Part shown: positions 8,937-17,661 of the stretch, piece after piece
How the letters are laid out: every line of letters begins with the position of its first letter
Position numbering within the stretch: the first letter of the stretch is position 1
Assembly: GCF_016217785.1 (NCBI RefSeq)
Contig: NZ_JACRGA010000009.1
Coordinates: 6,335 to 70,334 of the forward strand
From: Methanobacterium sp.
GTDB lineage: Archaea; Methanobacteriota; Methanobacteria; Methanobacteriales; Methanobacteriaceae
Direction: 5' to 3'
Length of the DNA stretch: 64,000 nucleotides
The notes under the pieces: model-generated
Databases searched by the model: none
What the model saw: the letters and a program-made list of their open reading frames with translations, nothing else
Told to the model about the DNA's origin: nothing
Position numbers and translations under genes: made by a program

Positions 8937-10014
8937 ATTTTCTCCGTTTGCTCATGTCATTATAACATTCTGGTCGGTTTTTTAACCAAATTTCATCCAT
9001 ATCTACATTTAATAATTCTTCCTTTATTTTTTTGATAGCCTTATGAGAATATTGTGGATGTTTTGCTTTTCCAAAAGTAAATTCTTTATAACATTCTGGG
9101 TCCTTTTTTAAGTTCATATGTTTTAGAAGAGCTGTTAATTTAGGTGATGTGAGTCCTACCCGCTTTGCAAGCTTTTTATGGGGTAAATTATAGAATCCGG
9201 AATGATCGACTGTCTTTAAAGCTACTGTTGTAGCTCCGGGTGTTCCTTCAGGGACTACTTGTACCGGAATACCTTCTTTTTTGGTGAATCTCAACGAAAT
9301 GTTGTGACCAGTACCATCTGTTGTAAAATTTATAGCTGCAGCTCCTGGAAATAAATCTTTCCAGCTAATGCCGTCTTTTAGTTGATCAGCCATTTTATTT
9401 AAATAACTTTCACTAGGTTGGAGAGTTTCACCCCTTAATGTTTTATCGAAAATCGTTAGTGCTCTTAATTTAACAGTTGCTTCCGTTTTTCTCCTAGAGC
9501 CCGGATACAGAAGTTTTTTCACTTCTTCTAGTTCTGTTTCAAAAAAAGTATCAATATCAAGAGGAGGGGTAGTTGAGATGGGTAAAACTCTTTCAGGTAG
9601 TTCTTCTGTAAGATCTTTTTGAAAAACATCATTTAAAATGTCCTTAAACAGAGTTAAACCGGCCTGAGAGTGTAAATATAGTTGTTGTTCCGATACTTCT
9701 ATCATATAATGTTGAGCTGCATCTCTTAAAGCGTTGATAGCTTGAATGGTAAGAGCTTGTTCATCTGTAATGATTTTATTGGATATACTTGTTCTCACGC
9801 ATTTATCAAAACCATATGTCTCTCTTTGCCTCTTTTTTCGTATTTTACCTCCTTTATGAAGAATAGAAGCTTTCATTAAAAGTTCAAAAGAATGATCAAG
9901 TAAAATTAAGACAGCTTCGACTCTACCTCTATCCCATGGCCTATTAAAATGATCTATACTTAGAATTAATGAATTTATGGCCCTTTCTAGAAGTAAACGG
10001 ACTTCTTTTTTCAT
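8929..10014 (-). CDS. DUF3644 HEPN-like protein within the type I RM operon
   Basis: The N-terminal ~125 residues of this 361-residue protein match my memory of DUF3644: a paired-helix domain beginning AINSLILSIDHFNRP and ending ALRDAAQHY. R97 and H102 form the R-x4-H motif typical of HEPN-fold ribonucleases. The C-terminal half has a helix-turn-helix-like stretch (KKLAKRVGLTSPKLTALLKH). HEPN proteins often act as RNA-cutting toxins released when a guarding system is disturbed. Its place between hsdS and hsdR, overlapping hsdR, suggests a suicidal back-up to restriction; that role is inferred. Confidence 0.7.
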   Translation of the reverse strand: MKKEVRLLLERAINSLILSIDHFNRPWDRGRVEAVLILLDHSFELLMKASILHKGGKIRKKRQRETYGFDKCVRTSISNKIITDEQALTIQAINALRDAAQHYMIEVSEQQLYLHSQAGLTLFKDILNDVFQKDLTEELPERVLPISTTPPLDIDTFFETELEEVKKLLYPGSRRKTEATVKLRALTIFDKTLRGETLQPSESYLNKMADQLKDGISWKDLFPGAAAINFTTDGTGHNISLRFTKKEGIPVQVVPEGTPGATTVALKTVDHSGFYNLPHKKLAKRVGLTSPKLTALLKHMNLKKDPECYKEFTFGKAKHPQYSHKAIKKIKEELLNVDMDEIWLKNRPECYNDMSKRRKYE

Positions 10015-10021
10015 ATTTTAT

Positions 10022-11272
10022 TCATCTCACAACTCTAATTTTTCCTGTCATTAATTTAGGTAGGAGTGAATCACGGATTTTTGTTAGATTATCATTTTCT
10101 AATATTAAATTTTCAATTTTTTTTTCCATAGGGCTAACAAAATCATTGAACTGTTTATCAACCTCTTCGTTAGGAACTAAAACTTTTAAATCATCTAAAT
10201 CTTTACGAGTTATGGCATTAAATACCGTTCCACTACCCATAGAATCTTCTTCGGTGAAAATATTCTTTAATTGATATAATAAAAATGATTGAAAGTCCTT
10301 TTCATGCCTGATTGCACTGAGACCCCTCCCGATTACTATTTTGGACTTAGCAATATTTATTCTACCTACAGGAGCTCTTACACTAAATAAAATATCTCCA
10401 TATTCTGCAATTTTATTTTCAACTGTACAGAACATCTTGTCAGTTGGAAATCTTTTTCCAAAATTGGTAACTCCTTGGTGGAATGGCAAACCTTTTCCTT
10501 CTTCATTGTAGAATTCAGATTTAGGAGATTGGCCCATTGTGATATTACAAATATTTTTCAACTTTTTTACTTTCCATCCCACAGGAATTTCACCCACCTC
10601 AGAATCTACCATTTCCCCATCGCTGGACTTGTAGGGTTGTCCGTTCTTATCGGGAAATTCGAAGTGGATGAACCAGTGCCGGAAGAGAGTTTGTGCGATT
10701 TCTTCGAGAGTTCTGTTCATCTCATGGTTGAGTTCAATTTTTTGGTCAAGAGCAGCAAGGAAGTTACTGATGGCTTTTTGTTCATTTAAATTTGGAAAAG
10801 AAAATTCTAGATCAGAAAGGTAATTCCAAGAGGCCCTTGGCATTCTAGTGCCTTCTGAAGACTGTGTAGCTATATCAATGATAATAGGATTAGCAAAGAA
10901 GTAAAATAAAAACCCATTATCATTATTGTCCTTTTTGTCAATCACAAAAATGTCGGTGGAACATACACCATCAAAATTAGGTCTATAAACTTTTCTAAAA
11001 TATGGTCTTAATTTCCCAAATAAAATTTGCCCTTTATTAAAAACTAACTTACCACTTTTAACATCAGATGAACTGCCTATTCCATTTAGTTTGAGTATTC
11101 CTTCGGCGATATGTTCTAAACCTAAGTAGGGCCTAACATCATTTTCATTAGGGTAAAAAGATTTTCTTACCAGTTTGCACACATCTTTAATCCTTTTTAC
11201 TTCCCAATCTTCAGGAATCAATCCTATTTCGGTTTTTTTAAAATTATGTAGGTACATCATTTCACATACCAT
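10022..11272 (-). CDS. hsdS: Type I restriction-modification specificity subunit
   Basis: The 416-residue protein has the two-fold HsdS plan. A first target-recognition domain (from PEDWEVKRIKDVCK) is followed by a conserved helical spacer (NEQKAISNFLAALDQKIELN). A second recognition domain (from PVGWKVKKLKNICN) is followed by a second helix ending SLLPKLMTGKIRV. It sets the DNA target of both methylation and cutting by pairing with HsdM and HsdR. Both halves are intact. Its first 11 bases overlap the end of the upstream HEPN-like gene, and the next gene begins 7 bases after its stop. The target sequence cannot be read from the protein. Confidence 0.94.
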   Translation of the reverse strand: MVCEMMYLHNFKKTEIGLIPEDWEVKRIKDVCKLVRKSFYPNENDVRPYLGLEHIAEGILKLNGIGSSSDVKSGKLVFNKGQILFGKLRPYFRKVYRPNFDGVCSTDIFVIDKKDNNDNGFLFYFFANPIIIDIATQSSEGTRMPRASWNYLSDLEFSFPNLNEQKAISNFLAALDQKIELNHEMNRTLEEIAQTLFRHWFIHFEFPDKNGQPYKSSDGEMVDSEVGEIPVGWKVKKLKNICNITMGQSPKSEFYNEEGKGLPFHQGVTNFGKRFPTDKMFCTVENKIAEYGDILFSVRAPVGRINIAKSKIVIGRGLSAIRHEKDFQSFLLYQLKNIFTEEDSMGSGTVFNAITRKDLDDLKVLVPNEEVDKQFNDFVSPMEKKIENLILENDNLTKIRDSLLPKLMTGKIRVVR

Positions 11273-12128
11273 TAATCGTTTGGAAATGATTCAAAAGTGC
11301 TTCTTCATAAATTTCAAATAAATCATAGAGATTTAAACTGTAACTAATCCCCACAAGTTTTTTTTGAGCACTATAACAGCACACATCACCAATACTACCA
11401 TTAACTGGGTGAGAGTATATTCTACCATCATGAACAAAATTGCTTCTTTTCTGATATAAATAATCTAAAACAAAATTTAATTGATCATTGATTTTATCTG
11501 GGTTTGATTTTAAATAACATCCATGTTTAGGGTAGCATTTACCGGTATCCAAAAAACATTGCTTTAATTTATAACAAGATGGAACAATAGAGTTCCCTTT
11601 AGTCTTTCTTAAACTAGTTTTTCCAGCTTTATATAGTAAAAGATTTTGACTTTTGACGGTGTTTATAACATTTTTACTTTTAAAATGAGATATCATTCTT
11701 AGTTTAGTATCTTCTGCCAAGTTTTCTTTGAAAAATGCTTTGAAAAGGCGGTTTTTTTCTTTGCCTCGATTTGATTTAAATTGCATTGCAGCTTCTATGG
11801 AAATGCAAAGATAAAGAAATTTATCTGGTGGGTCATTGAAATTTTCTGTTCTCATATAAATTAAAACTGATGCTAAAAAACGGTGATATGCCTCTAAGTC
11901 CTCGAAATTTTCAATTAAATTTACAAACTCTTGTTCATATGTATCATTTTGCAAAAAATCCAAAAAATTTTGTAAAACTTCTTTATCTCCATCTATTTCC
12001 TGTTTAGGATCTAAAAATGGACTTAAAATTCGTATTTGGGATGGACTAAGTTTCTTCTTTCTTTCTTTATAATCATCCTCAATTTTGGTGCGTATTACCT
12101 CTGGAAATATTAAATTATTAGACATCAT
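11262..12128 (-). CDS. Apea/HEPN-like protein with Cys cluster inside the RM operon
   Basis: I do not recognise this 288-residue protein as a named family. Residues ~103-125 (DKFLYLCISIEAAMQF) and the segment YQKRSNFVHDGRI at ~225-236 have the look of an Apea-like HEPN domain, with R228 and H233 in an R-x4-H arrangement. Between them lie C185, C191, C198 and C204, spaced like a zinc knuckle inserted in the domain. Its ends overlap hsdM and hsdS by 11 bases each, so it is translated with them. Either an RNase effector or an HsdM/HsdS accessory factor is possible; the first is favoured because a second HEPN-like gene sits in the same operon. Confidence 0.55.
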   Translation of the reverse strand: MMSNNLIFPEVIRTKIEDDYKERKKKLSPSQIRILSPFLDPKQEIDGDKEVLQNFLDFLQNDTYEQEFVNLIENFEDLEAYHRFLASVLIYMRTENFNDPPDKFLYLCISIEAAMQFKSNRGKEKNRLFKAFFKENLAEDTKLRMISHFKSKNVINTVKSQNLLLYKAGKTSLRKTKGNSIVPSCYKLKQCFLDTGKCYPKHGCYLKSNPDKINDQLNFVLDYLYQKRSNFVHDGRIYSHPVNGSIGDVCCYSAQKKLVGISYSLNLYDLFEIYEEALLNHFQTINGM

Positions 12129-13638
12129 ATCCCAACCCTTTGAGATTAATTTTAATAGATTTTTCTAGTTCTTCAGATTTCTTAAACTGATTAGATAACT
12201 CTGAAGTCAATTTTCGCATTTTTTCCTCAAACTTTTCAGGATCTTCCACTTCCTCAGCAAAACCAACATATCGTCCTGGTGTGAGTATATAGTCATGTTT
12301 TTTTACTTCGTCTAAGTTAACACTCTTGCAAAAACCACGGATGTCTTCGTATTCAACACCTTCACCTCGCCAGCTATGATATACTTGTGCGATCTGTTTC
12401 ACATCTTCGTCATTTAATTCTCTGTGAGAACGATCTACCATAAAACCCATCTTTCGAGCATCAATAAATAGAATTTCACCTTGACGGTTACGGAAGTTAC
12501 TATTGGTTTTGTCTCTGCTCAAAAACCATAAGCAGGCAGGTATTCCTGTGTTATAGAAAAGTTGGGAAGGTAAGGCAACCATACAGTCCACAAGATCTGC
12601 TTTAACTATTTTTTCACGTATTTTGCTTTCCTGTCCACCCGCAGACATAGATCCATTAGCCAAGACAAAGCCTGCTATTCCAGTAGGTGCTAAATGATTG
12701 ATGAAGTGTTGAACCCATGCAAAGTTGGCATTCCTTTTTGGAGGAACACCGTATTTCCATCGTTGGTCATCTTCTAAAAGTTCTGCTTTCCAATCTTTAT
12801 CGTTGAATGGTGGATTAGCAAGGATGTAATCTGATTTTAGGTCTCTGTGTTTGTCTTCAGTGAAAGTGTCGCCCCATTGGATGTTGGAATCAATACCTCT
12901 AATTGCCAGATTAATTTTACACAATCGCCAAGTGGTCTGATTTGATTCTTGTCCATATATGGCTATATCTCCAAGTTTACCCTCATGAGCTTCTACAAAC
13001 TTTTCAGATTGGACAAACATGCCTCCGCTCCCGCAACAAGGGTCATAAATTCTTCCAGAGTATGGTTCGATCATTTCAACTAGGATTTTTACTATACTTC
13101 GTGGAGTATAGAACTGTCCTCCCTTTTTACCTTCTGCATTAGCAAATTGTCCTAGGAAGTACTCATATACTCTACCCAAAATGTCTTTAGATTTACTTTC
13201 CCGGTCTCCTAGACCTATTGTTCCGATGAGATCTATTATTCCACCAAGGCTTTTTTTATCTAGAGCTTCTCTCGCATAGTCTTTGGGTAGAACTCCTTTG
13301 AGGTTGGGGTTGTCCTTTTCAATTGCATCCATGGCATCATCAATGAGTTTGCCTATGTCTGGTTGCTTGGCATGGTTTTGTAAGTAGTCCCATCTGGCTT
13401 CTGGTGGTACCCAGAATACATTGAGTGCTATGTATTCATCTTTGTCTTCAGGATCGGCATATTCATCAGCTTCTAATCCTTCGTGTACTTCTAAAAAGGC
13501 GTCGGAGATGTATTTTAAGAAAATAAGTCCGAGCACTACGTGTTTGTATTCAGCGGCATCCATGTTATTTCGTAGTTTGTCTGCTGATTGCCAGAGTTTT
13601 TGTTCAAACCCTAAATTTGCACCATTGTTTTTAGCCAT
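12118..13638 (-). CDS. hsdM: Type I restriction-modification methyltransferase subunit
   Basis: The 506-residue protein is an N6-adenine DNA methyltransferase subunit. An N-terminal helical domain (from LWQSADKLRNNMDAAEYKHV) precedes the catalytic part. GGQFYTPR leads into the AdoMet loop DPCCGSGGMF near residues 200-210, and ANPPFND near 275-281 is the NPPF catalytic motif. Together with HsdS it protects host sites. It is the first gene of a six-gene minus-strand operon, so the promoter should lie in the 13.64-14.05 kb gap. No damage is visible. Confidence 0.95.
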   Translation of the reverse strand: MAKNNGANLGFEQKLWQSADKLRNNMDAAEYKHVVLGLIFLKYISDAFLEVHEGLEADEYADPEDKDEYIALNVFWVPPEARWDYLQNHAKQPDIGKLIDDAMDAIEKDNPNLKGVLPKDYAREALDKKSLGGIIDLIGTIGLGDRESKSKDILGRVYEYFLGQFANAEGKKGGQFYTPRSIVKILVEMIEPYSGRIYDPCCGSGGMFVQSEKFVEAHEGKLGDIAIYGQESNQTTWRLCKINLAIRGIDSNIQWGDTFTEDKHRDLKSDYILANPPFNDKDWKAELLEDDQRWKYGVPPKRNANFAWVQHFINHLAPTGIAGFVLANGSMSAGGQESKIREKIVKADLVDCMVALPSQLFYNTGIPACLWFLSRDKTNSNFRNRQGEILFIDARKMGFMVDRSHRELNDEDVKQIAQVYHSWRGEGVEYEDIRGFCKSVNLDEVKKHDYILTPGRYVGFAEEVEDPEKFEEKMRKLTSELSNQFKKSEELEKSIKINLKGLGYDV

Positions 13639-14405
13639 GATTATTACAACCCTATGATAATACTGAACTTCTATTTTTCATTATAAACAATAAATTTTTC
13701 TATTTCATCATTACCACGGCTACCACTACAGTTGGGAGTAACTCAAATGAAATAATGTACTAAACATTGTTATATTTACTTACTTTCTTATTTACAAATA
13801 CTAAAAGCCACATATGCATATTTTAAAGGTCATCGATGGTGCGACTCATTTATGATAAGTTTTAACATTTAAATTTAAATTAACACAAAAATGTAGCGAA
13901 AAATACGTTGCTAAAGATTTGGAAGGTTTTAGATTTTAAAATTTGCCAAGTATTTGCGTTGGACATAGACATCAACTTCTCCTTATGTGGTCCTTTATAT
14001 TGATCGGTTAAATTATCGATGTATCGATCGATAATTATGTATGTTTATGGATTTATCTTTATTTTAATTGCACCTTAATTCATTATGATGATAGGTTGAT
14101 GTCATTGTCAAGATCTAGATTTGTACTATCAGATCAAATGAAATAAGAAAGGCACTCTTTAGCGCCATAATCACCAACCGACACATATACCGATTTAGAA
14201 ATCGATAAAAAGAGTGTTACAACTGTCATGTATTTGCAGCGTATGGGATAGGGTCAATGGATGATTTATGGTACATTTGTATAGTTTGTTTTTGTTAATT
14301 CATAGATTTATGTCTGATTTGCTTAGTTAACATTAACTATGAGCTTATTGGCATCGGTATGTTTATATTAACCCAAATATTAGTGAATGTATAGGAGGTT
14401 AGATA
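13639..14405. promoter_or_regulatory. Divergent intergenic region between hsd operon and the integrated element
   Basis: This ~770-base AT-rich gap separates the minus-strand hsdM operon from the plus-strand small genes. It holds a 10-bp perfect inverted repeat at 14011-14036, a 12-bp repeat TCACCAACCGAC at 14171-14182 that recurs at 17495, a 14-bp repeat at 14325-14338 that recurs at 20569, and the AGGAGGT ribosome binding site at 14393-14399. No further gene was seen. Confidence 0.6.
14011..14036. promoter_or_regulatory. Palindromic operator-like site AATTATCGAT-6-ATCGATAATT
   Basis: A perfect 10-bp inverted repeat with a 6-base spacer lies about 375 bases upstream of hsdM and about 370 bases upstream of the RHH-like gene. 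The symmetry and spacing suit a dimeric DNA-binding protein. The RHH-like product of the 14406 gene is one candidate. Confidence 0.55.
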
Positions 14406-14618
14406 ATGACCGGAAAGAATAATGTAGCTAAATTAGTTTATATTAGCGATGAACAGAAGGAAAAACTTATGGAAATTAAAAATATGGTTACAGAAATTGG
14501 TGGAAACACTTCATTAAATGAATTAATCCGTGATGCAATTGATGTTGCAATTTACTTCCATAAAAATGAGATTGTAGAACAACACAAGCCAAGAAGTATA
14601 ATAGATAAATGGAGTTGA
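14406..14618 (+). CDS. Small RHH-like regulator of the integrated element
   Basis: The 70-residue protein starts at an ATG 6 bases after a full AGGAGGT site, so the start is well supported. It reads AKLVYISDEQKEKLMEIK, then TSLNELIRDAIDVAI. A short beta-like strand followed by two helices ending in the S-x-N-E-L-I-R-x-A-I-D pattern fits a ribbon-helix-helix DNA-binding protein. It opens a four-gene plus-strand cassette and probably controls it, or copy number if the element replicates. Confidence 0.6.
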   Translation: MTGKNNVAKLVYISDEQKEKLMEIKNMVTEIGGNTSLNELIRDAIDVAIYFHKNEIVEQHKPRSIIDKWS

Positions 14619-14622
14619 TATT

Positions 14623-14820
14623 ATGGGAAATTTAGAGGATAGAATTTTTGAATTGGAAAAAATTATGAGAAGACTGGATGCAACTTTTGAAATGTACTAT
14701 GGTTGTCCTAATTCAAGTCATGATGAACGTCGATACGAAGCATGTAAAGATGAGTTGGTGGATGCATTATATTGTACTAATGAATTATGTGCAATTGTTA
14801 AACCTTCAGAGAATACATAA
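14623..14820 (+). CDS. Small hypothetical protein of the element
   Basis: This 65-residue acidic protein begins 4 bases after the previous stop, so it shares a transcript with the RHH-like gene. MGNLEDRIFELEKIMRRLD predicts one amphipathic helix, and a second helix follows around CKDELVDALYCTNELC. I do not recognise it. Three cysteines are present but are not arranged as a zinc finger. A small partner protein of the regulator is possible. Confidence 0.5.
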   Translation: MGNLEDRIFELEKIMRRLDATFEMYYGCPNSSHDERRYEACKDELVDALYCTNELCAIVKPSENT

Positions 14821-14907
14821 GACAGATTTTTAGGGATATAAGTTTCAGCATTCACAAGGTTTCCCTCTATTTTATGATTTGAGGCAAATTATAATGGATA
14901 TGAAGAT

Positions 14908-15192
14908 ATGATAGTTAAGATTGGACATAAAAAAGCGGGTTCCTATATAGATTTCATTAAGCATAACCATAGTGCTTTATTGGAGATCCTGTCTAAAGGA
15001 TCTAATAATTCTAAGGCAGTTTATGTTGCTGCGGTGATGGTTGAAGAGGGGTATGGAATAACTGACTTTGATATTTGTGCTGAAGATATTGGTAGTAAAG
15101 AGCCGTTAGCTGTTTTGAAGATTGTGATGAGGGCTAATGATGGTAGCGAAGATAATAATAGACGATCAGCTAGAAATAATAATTTACCCTGA
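14908..15192 (+). CDS. Small hypothetical protein overlapping the helicase gene
   Basis: The 94-residue ORF ends 56 bases inside the following large gene, in a different frame. It starts at an ATG with weak upstream purines (GGATATGAAG). Residues such as KIGHKKAGSYIDFIKHNHSALLEI suggest a compact helical domain. The last ~20 residues, basic and asparagine-rich, lie in the overlap. No family is recognised. Confidence 0.45.
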   Translation: MIVKIGHKKAGSYIDFIKHNHSALLEILSKGSNNSKAVYVAAVMVEEGYGITDFDICAEDIGSKEPLAVLKIVMRANDGSEDNNRRSARNNNLP

Positions 15193-17203
15193 ATTAGGTA
15201 GGGATCTAGATGAGATCAGGTTGGCACTACCAGCTATGGGTTACAATCATGAAGGGATTCATATTTTAGATCTTCAGCCAGGAATCGGGAAAACTCATGC
15301 TGTAATTGATTTTTTAGGATCCCAAAACAGTTTCCTGGTTGTTACAGGTACTCATAAGCTTCTTGAGAGTGAGTATGAGAAGTTGGGTGTAATGCATTGG
15401 GAGAGCTTTCCTAAAATGTGTGAGGAATACTCTAAAGTTAAGAATATGCATTCTTTAGGAGTTCCTATCCATGTTATCTGTGAGTTTCAATGTTGTGAGA
15501 AGCATAAATGTCCTTATTGGACACAGTTTGACCATCCTAAAGCAATAGCTCCTTATCATTTTTTGGATACAAATCGAGTAAGAGAAGGTCATCATTTCAA
15601 ATATGATATGTTAGTGGTCGACGAAGCAATGACCGGCTACAAAAGCATCACTGTAGATCTAAATGAATTAAAAGGGACAAAGGAGATAATTTCTAAATAT
15701 ATTTCCACATCTGAATTAGATGCATTAGTTGAATTAATGGATAAAGGTGAAGATACTTTTGATTTTATCCAAAGAAACATCAAGGATATTAATAAAGCTA
15801 AATATGCATCCCTTAAAAGTGCGCTTGCACAGGAAGAATGGGATGATGTTAAGAAGATAAGTTCTTTAAATGTTTCTGATTTACGTAAATTTGCTTATTA
15901 TAGGAGTATTCATGAGGAAATTACAACTTATGATGAACCTAGATTTTATGAGATATTTGACCTTGCAAGACAAGGAGTTCCCATTATACTTATAGATGCT
16001 AGTTTTGATATGGATTTATTCCTTCTTTTGTATGGTAGATATGCATATGAGGATAGTAAAAAATCTCGGTCGCTATTAACCGGTAAAGAACTTAAACCCC
16101 TCCAAGATATCAAAATTAGTGTTTATGAAAGCCATATCCAGCAAAAAGAAAGAAAGATATATCGTATGGACAAAGATAACTTCTATTACAAAAAAGGTCT
16201 TTTAAACCAAGATAAAGAGCTCACGGAAAACGGAAAACGAACAATTGAACAATTAAAGTCATTTATCTTGAGAACCAAGAGGAAATATCCTAATGTGGGA
16301 ATAATAACCTATAAAGAATTAATTCCTCATTTCTCCGTTTTGGGACCCACTGAGTATTTTTTCAATCTAAGAGGATCTAATGCATTGGAAAGTTGTGATG
16401 TTGTCTTTATTATAGGCACACCGCAGGCTAACCCTATAGAAACTGTCAAGGAGTACAATAAACTAGCCATGACTCACATTGGCCCTAAAGAGACTTATCG
16501 ACGTACGTACACAAAGAAAGATGGTGAATTTCTCCTTAAAGATCCGGAGACTGGTAAATTAGAGTATCATCCATGGGGTGGTGGTGTAGAAAAAATACCT
16601 GACGCTTTACGGCCTAAAGGAGATGTTGGTTCGCATCGTATAGATGCAAGAGAGTATCAGATTCTTGATAGTGGCGAGGTTGATTTGGATATTTATTATC
16701 CTTTGCCTTATCTGGACCAGCTCAAATCAGATAGTGAACAATATCAAGCCATACATAGGGCTAGACCATTCTTAAATCAAAAAGAAATTTATGTATTTGG
16801 AAATGTACCTCGACAGATAAGAGAAGAATTTAATGTTATTTCATTGGACAAGGATCAGACGACTGCCTATTTCATGGGTACTGGCACACATGGAGTATAT
16901 CCTTTAAGTTTATGGAGCTCAATAACCAGCTTATATCAAAAAAATGAATTAAACTCCTTAGAAATTGCTAAAGAGCTAAGATTATACAAACAGGATAAAA
17001 AAAGTTACAATACGCCATTTATCACAGCAATTATCAAGGGAGTCTTAAGTCCAAGGGATGTTAAGAAAATTGACAGATTGATTAAAGCAAATCCTGAAAT
17101 TACTGCAAAGGGCATAAGGAGAGGATATAAGTTTGAGGGACCTGATAAATTTTTAGAAGATTGCATTTTTTATGCAAAAGAAGGTAATTTCATCAATATG
17201 TGA
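15137..17203 (+). CDS. Putative replication ATPase/helicase with Cys cluster
   Basis: The 688-residue protein has a Walker A loop LQPGIGKTHAV (G49-T53) and a Walker B-like LVVDEAM at 159-165. Between them lies C115-x3-CC-x4-C125 followed by PYW, which recalls the Fe-S cluster insertion of XPD/DinG-type helicases. The C-terminal half has YQAIHRARPF, resembling a motif VI (Q-x-x-x-R-x-R), and an end with helix-turn-helix-like ITAKGIRRGYKF. The likely role is the replicative or maintenance helicase of the integrated plasmid/virus. It is the largest gene of the cassette and is read from ATG 15137, with an alternative ATG three bases later. The family assignment is inferred from motifs alone. Confidence 0.55.
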   Translation: MMVAKIIIDDQLEIIIYPELGRDLDEIRLALPAMGYNHEGIHILDLQPGIGKTHAVIDFLGSQNSFLVVTGTHKLLESEYEKLGVMHWESFPKMCEEYSKVKNMHSLGVPIHVICEFQCCEKHKCPYWTQFDHPKAIAPYHFLDTNRVREGHHFKYDMLVVDEAMTGYKSITVDLNELKGTKEIISKYISTSELDALVELMDKGEDTFDFIQRNIKDINKAKYASLKSALAQEEWDDVKKISSLNVSDLRKFAYYRSIHEEITTYDEPRFYEIFDLARQGVPIILIDASFDMDLFLLLYGRYAYEDSKKSRSLLTGKELKPLQDIKISVYESHIQQKERKIYRMDKDNFYYKKGLLNQDKELTENGKRTIEQLKSFILRTKRKYPNVGIITYKELIPHFSVLGPTEYFFNLRGSNALESCDVVFIIGTPQANPIETVKEYNKLAMTHIGPKETYRRTYTKKDGEFLLKDPETGKLEYHPWGGGVEKIPDALRPKGDVGSHRIDAREYQILDSGEVDLDIYYPLPYLDQLKSDSEQYQAIHRARPFLNQKEIYVFGNVPRQIREEFNVISLDKDQTTAYFMGTGTHGVYPLSLWSSITSLYQKNELNSLEIAKELRLYKQDKKSYNTPFITAIIKGVLSPRDVKKIDRLIKANPEITAKGIRRGYKFEGPDKFLEDCIFYAKEGNFINM

Positions 17204-17661
17204 AATTTCTTAAGAAAACAAAAATAGCTAATTAACCTTTAAAGTTAGAAAGAAGATTAAATGCGCCCTTATTTCATGATGATTTTTGAGGCAATGTGAA
17301 AAATATTAAGACGGCCAAAATCATCATCTTCAAACAGAGCTTCTGGAGCTGTTATTTAGCTGTATTGGGGCTATGTGAGGTTTTTATTTTTGCGTCTACC
17401 CTCTAATATATTATACTTGTACATATTATTACATTTGATGTGTATTATAAGCAGTATCTGGGCCCATCGATAAGCTGCAATATAAAGTCCCTCCTCACCA
17501 ACCGACTCTCACATATCCCCCAAATCTTATCTATGCATCGATATACACATTTATATATAAATATGTCCTTTAAATGATAAGAATAATAGAATCCGGTTGA
17601 GATAAAATTAAAAAACGTAAACAAACAAAGTCTATTAAGCAACTTTAGTGACAATGATCAT
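17204..17661. other. Gap with an 11-bp inverted repeat and a copy of TCACCAACCGAC
   Basis: This lies between convergent genes. ATGATGATTTT at 17276-17286 pairs exactly with AAAATCATCAT at 17317-17327 (30-base loop). TCACCAACCGAC at 17495-17506 repeats the copy at 14171-14182, and in both cases ACATAT follows within a few bases. Candidate roles are termination of the helicase transcript and replication or recombination sites. Confidence 0.5.

Noticed and set aside
12942..13657. Plus-strand ORFs across hsdM (12942-13142 and 13421-13657)
   Set aside because: Both are reverse-frame shadows of the conserved methylase subunit.
17445..17654. 69-codon minus-strand frame beyond the end of the 241-aa protein gene
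   Set aside because: It has no ribosome binding site, spans the repeat-containing gap and its product has no protein-like pattern.
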